Source: a virus
DNA length: 46,442 nt
Reading direction: 5' to 3' (one strand)
Virus record (IMG/VR): IMGVR_UViG_3300025011_000077
Span: 1 to 46,442 of that record
In this document: positions 45,551 through 46,442 of the stretch, one piece after another
Numbering within the stretch: position 1 is the stretch's first letter
Layout of the letters: the number at the start of each line of letters is the position of its first letter
Position numbers and translations under genes: made by a program
Notes under the pieces: generated by a model
Databases searched by the model: none
Told to the model about the DNA's origin: nothing
What the model saw: the letters and a program-made list of their open reading frames with translations, nothing else

Positions 45551-45919
45551 ATGAGGATCAAACTCAGTGGCATAAATGAGGAAACTGGTAAGGCTCAGAA
45601 TGGTTATATATTTTACAATCCTGATACCTCAGAAGTATTGATCACATATCCTGATGACATTGAGAGGAAGAGGTTGTATCGATACCTCACTACACCTCAG
45701 TTACTCACCCATGGCATACCCCTTGGACAGTCTGACTCTGATTTCATAGGCCATCACAAGAAGCCAGATACACCCTCAGACAGCACTGAACTATTGTTGC
45801 ATGCTTTAAGTGACATGCAGGGGTGGATTTCCATAGCAGCGGATTGGAGAAATCCTGTGTATGATGATCATAGTACTTTAAAGTCTTTAAAAGGTGACAC
45901 GATATACAAATTAATATAG
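45551..45919 (+). CDS. Hypothetical phage protein
   Basis: A 122-residue protein (MRIKLSGINEETGKAQNGYI), strand-rich N-terminal half, then a His/Asp-containing middle (IGHHKKPDTPSDS). It starts four bases after tagged protein 3, after AAGGAGC. Function unknown. Confidence 0.6.
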   Translation: MRIKLSGINEETGKAQNGYIFYNPDTSEVLITYPDDIERKRLYRYLTTPQLLTHGIPLGQSDSDFIGHHKKPDTPSDSTELLLHALSDMQGWISIAADWRNPVYDDHSTLKSLKGDTIYKLI

Positions 45920-45930
45920 GGGGTGACTTT

Positions 45931-46442
45931 ATGCCTTGCAATAAAAATAAGTTACTATTTCTAATACCATTAGATGACTTTATATTTAAGGCGGGAGGCG
46001 GTAGGGGAGGACTGATTCAGTCTATTGTAACCTATGTTCGTAATGGCCACACCATCACTAGAAAACAATGGGTAAGAAGTGAGTTTGAGAAGCATGCTAA
46101 AAAGGATGAGGAAGAAAAGCGCGAAACCATACTCCGTATGAAAGAGCGTGAAAAGAATAAGAAGAAAAAGGATCTAACAGAGGCCCAGGAGATAGCTGAT
46201 AGAAAGGGTGCTAGATCCGCTAAAAAGCTTCATCGTGAAGACAAAGAGCGTCAATCTAAAGGGCACCAATCGAAACCTAAGACTAGTATAGTGTCAGATA
46301 GCGAAAGAGAGAAACTGCGTAAGTTAAAAGAGCAGGATCAAGAAAATAAGGTTTCTAGAGAGGAAGAAGAGTCTAAAAGGAAAAAGTTGCAAGATGATAA
46401 TTCTAAAGAGCAGGAGCATCAAAAGGATAAGGAACTCAGGGA
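45931..46442 (+). CDS. Tagged protein 4, N-terminal part, runs off the window
   Basis: ATG 45931 (MPCNKNKLLFLIPLDDFIFK) follows AGGGGGTGAC. The frame is open to the last base, 170 residues. Residues about 33-48 (VTYVRNGHTITRKQWV) line up with the VQVKGKNGKQFTRMQWV tag in spacing and in the final xRxQWV. A long, highly charged helix follows (EEEKRETILRMKEREKNKKK). The C-terminal domain lies outside the window. Confidence 0.65.
   Translation, partial: MPCNKNKLLFLIPLDDFIFKAGGGRGGLIQSIVTYVRNGHTITRKQWVRSEFEKHAKKDEEEKRETILRMKEREKNKKKKDLTEAQEIADRKGARSAKKLHREDKERQSKGHQSKPKTSIVSDSEREKLRKLKEQDQENKVSREEEESKRKKLQDDNSKEQEHQKDKELR

Noticed and set aside
1-46442. Stop-codon reassignment
   Set aside because: TAG, TAA and TGA all end clear genes (for example at 1916, 3810 and 4659) with a following ribosome site or terminator, and conserved proteins read through correctly in the standard code.

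Overview
The window is part of a large tailed double-stranded DNA phage (or closely related prophage) of a Gram-positive, probably spore-forming Bacillota host. The evidence is a GpA-type terminase large subunit, a beta-helix tailspike, a PhoH-like ATPase, a monomeric adenosylcobalamin-dependent (class II) ribonucleotide reductase, an N-acetylmuramoyl-L-alanine amidase and a sigma factor whose region 2 looks most like the sporulation sigma factors SigK/SigE. Shine-Dalgarno sites are strong (AGGAGG) and TAG, TAA and TGA all act as stops, so the code is standard. No tRNA, CRISPR array or IS element was seen.

Layout. (1) 1-2180, plus strand: small Cys-rich and membrane proteins and a 221-residue protein, preceded by paired inverted-repeat operators and a 32-bp perfect palindrome. 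(2) 2180-4100: a sparse stretch with a LAGLIDADG protein that has lost its catalytic acids, then a probable small RNA with its own consensus promoter and terminator. (3) 4018-13052: an early region of tiny genes, first on the plus strand (4098-4829), then on the minus strand (13.0 back to 4.98 kb). It is built from repeated cassettes of terminator, TAGCTAGG box, near-consensus promoter and one to five genes, and holds three paralogues of one 127-134 residue protein. (4) 13.2-14.3 kb: a divergent control region and a coiled-coil protein on the plus strand. (5) 14.3-24.9 kb, minus strand: an accessory and lysis block with DUF4406, amidase, HAD phosphatase, an Acb2-like cyclic-nucleotide sponge, Cys-knuckle proteins, a 682-residue DUF2135-like protein, tiny membrane proteins and a WYL-like protein. 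(6) 25.2 kb to the end, plus strand: the late or virion region with candidate terS, a Vsr-type homing endonuclease, terL, a family of large tagged multidomain proteins, sigma factor, PhoH, tailspike and RNR.

How the parts may work together. The early cassettes look like constitutively strong host-takeover genes read by host RNA polymerase. The sigma factor in the late region could redirect the polymerase to late or sporulation-type promoters. RNR supplies dNTPs, and the terminase packages DNA. The most unusual part is a set of at least four proteins (29.1-46.4 kb) sharing a short tag (core VQVKGKNGK and TRMQWV). Two also share helical repeats. The tag is joined to different C-terminal enzymes: two ADP-ribosyltransferase-like domains and a zincin-like protease. 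This recalls capsid-packaged, co-injected effectors such as T4 Alt, but that role is inference.

Four minus-strand genes between 14.3 and 17.0 kb have interrupted reading frames: three single-base shifts and one 11-base insertion in the amidase. The amidase interruption has the layout of a translational bypass (CAT, stop, gap, CAT). Local decay, recoding and sequence error all remain possible.
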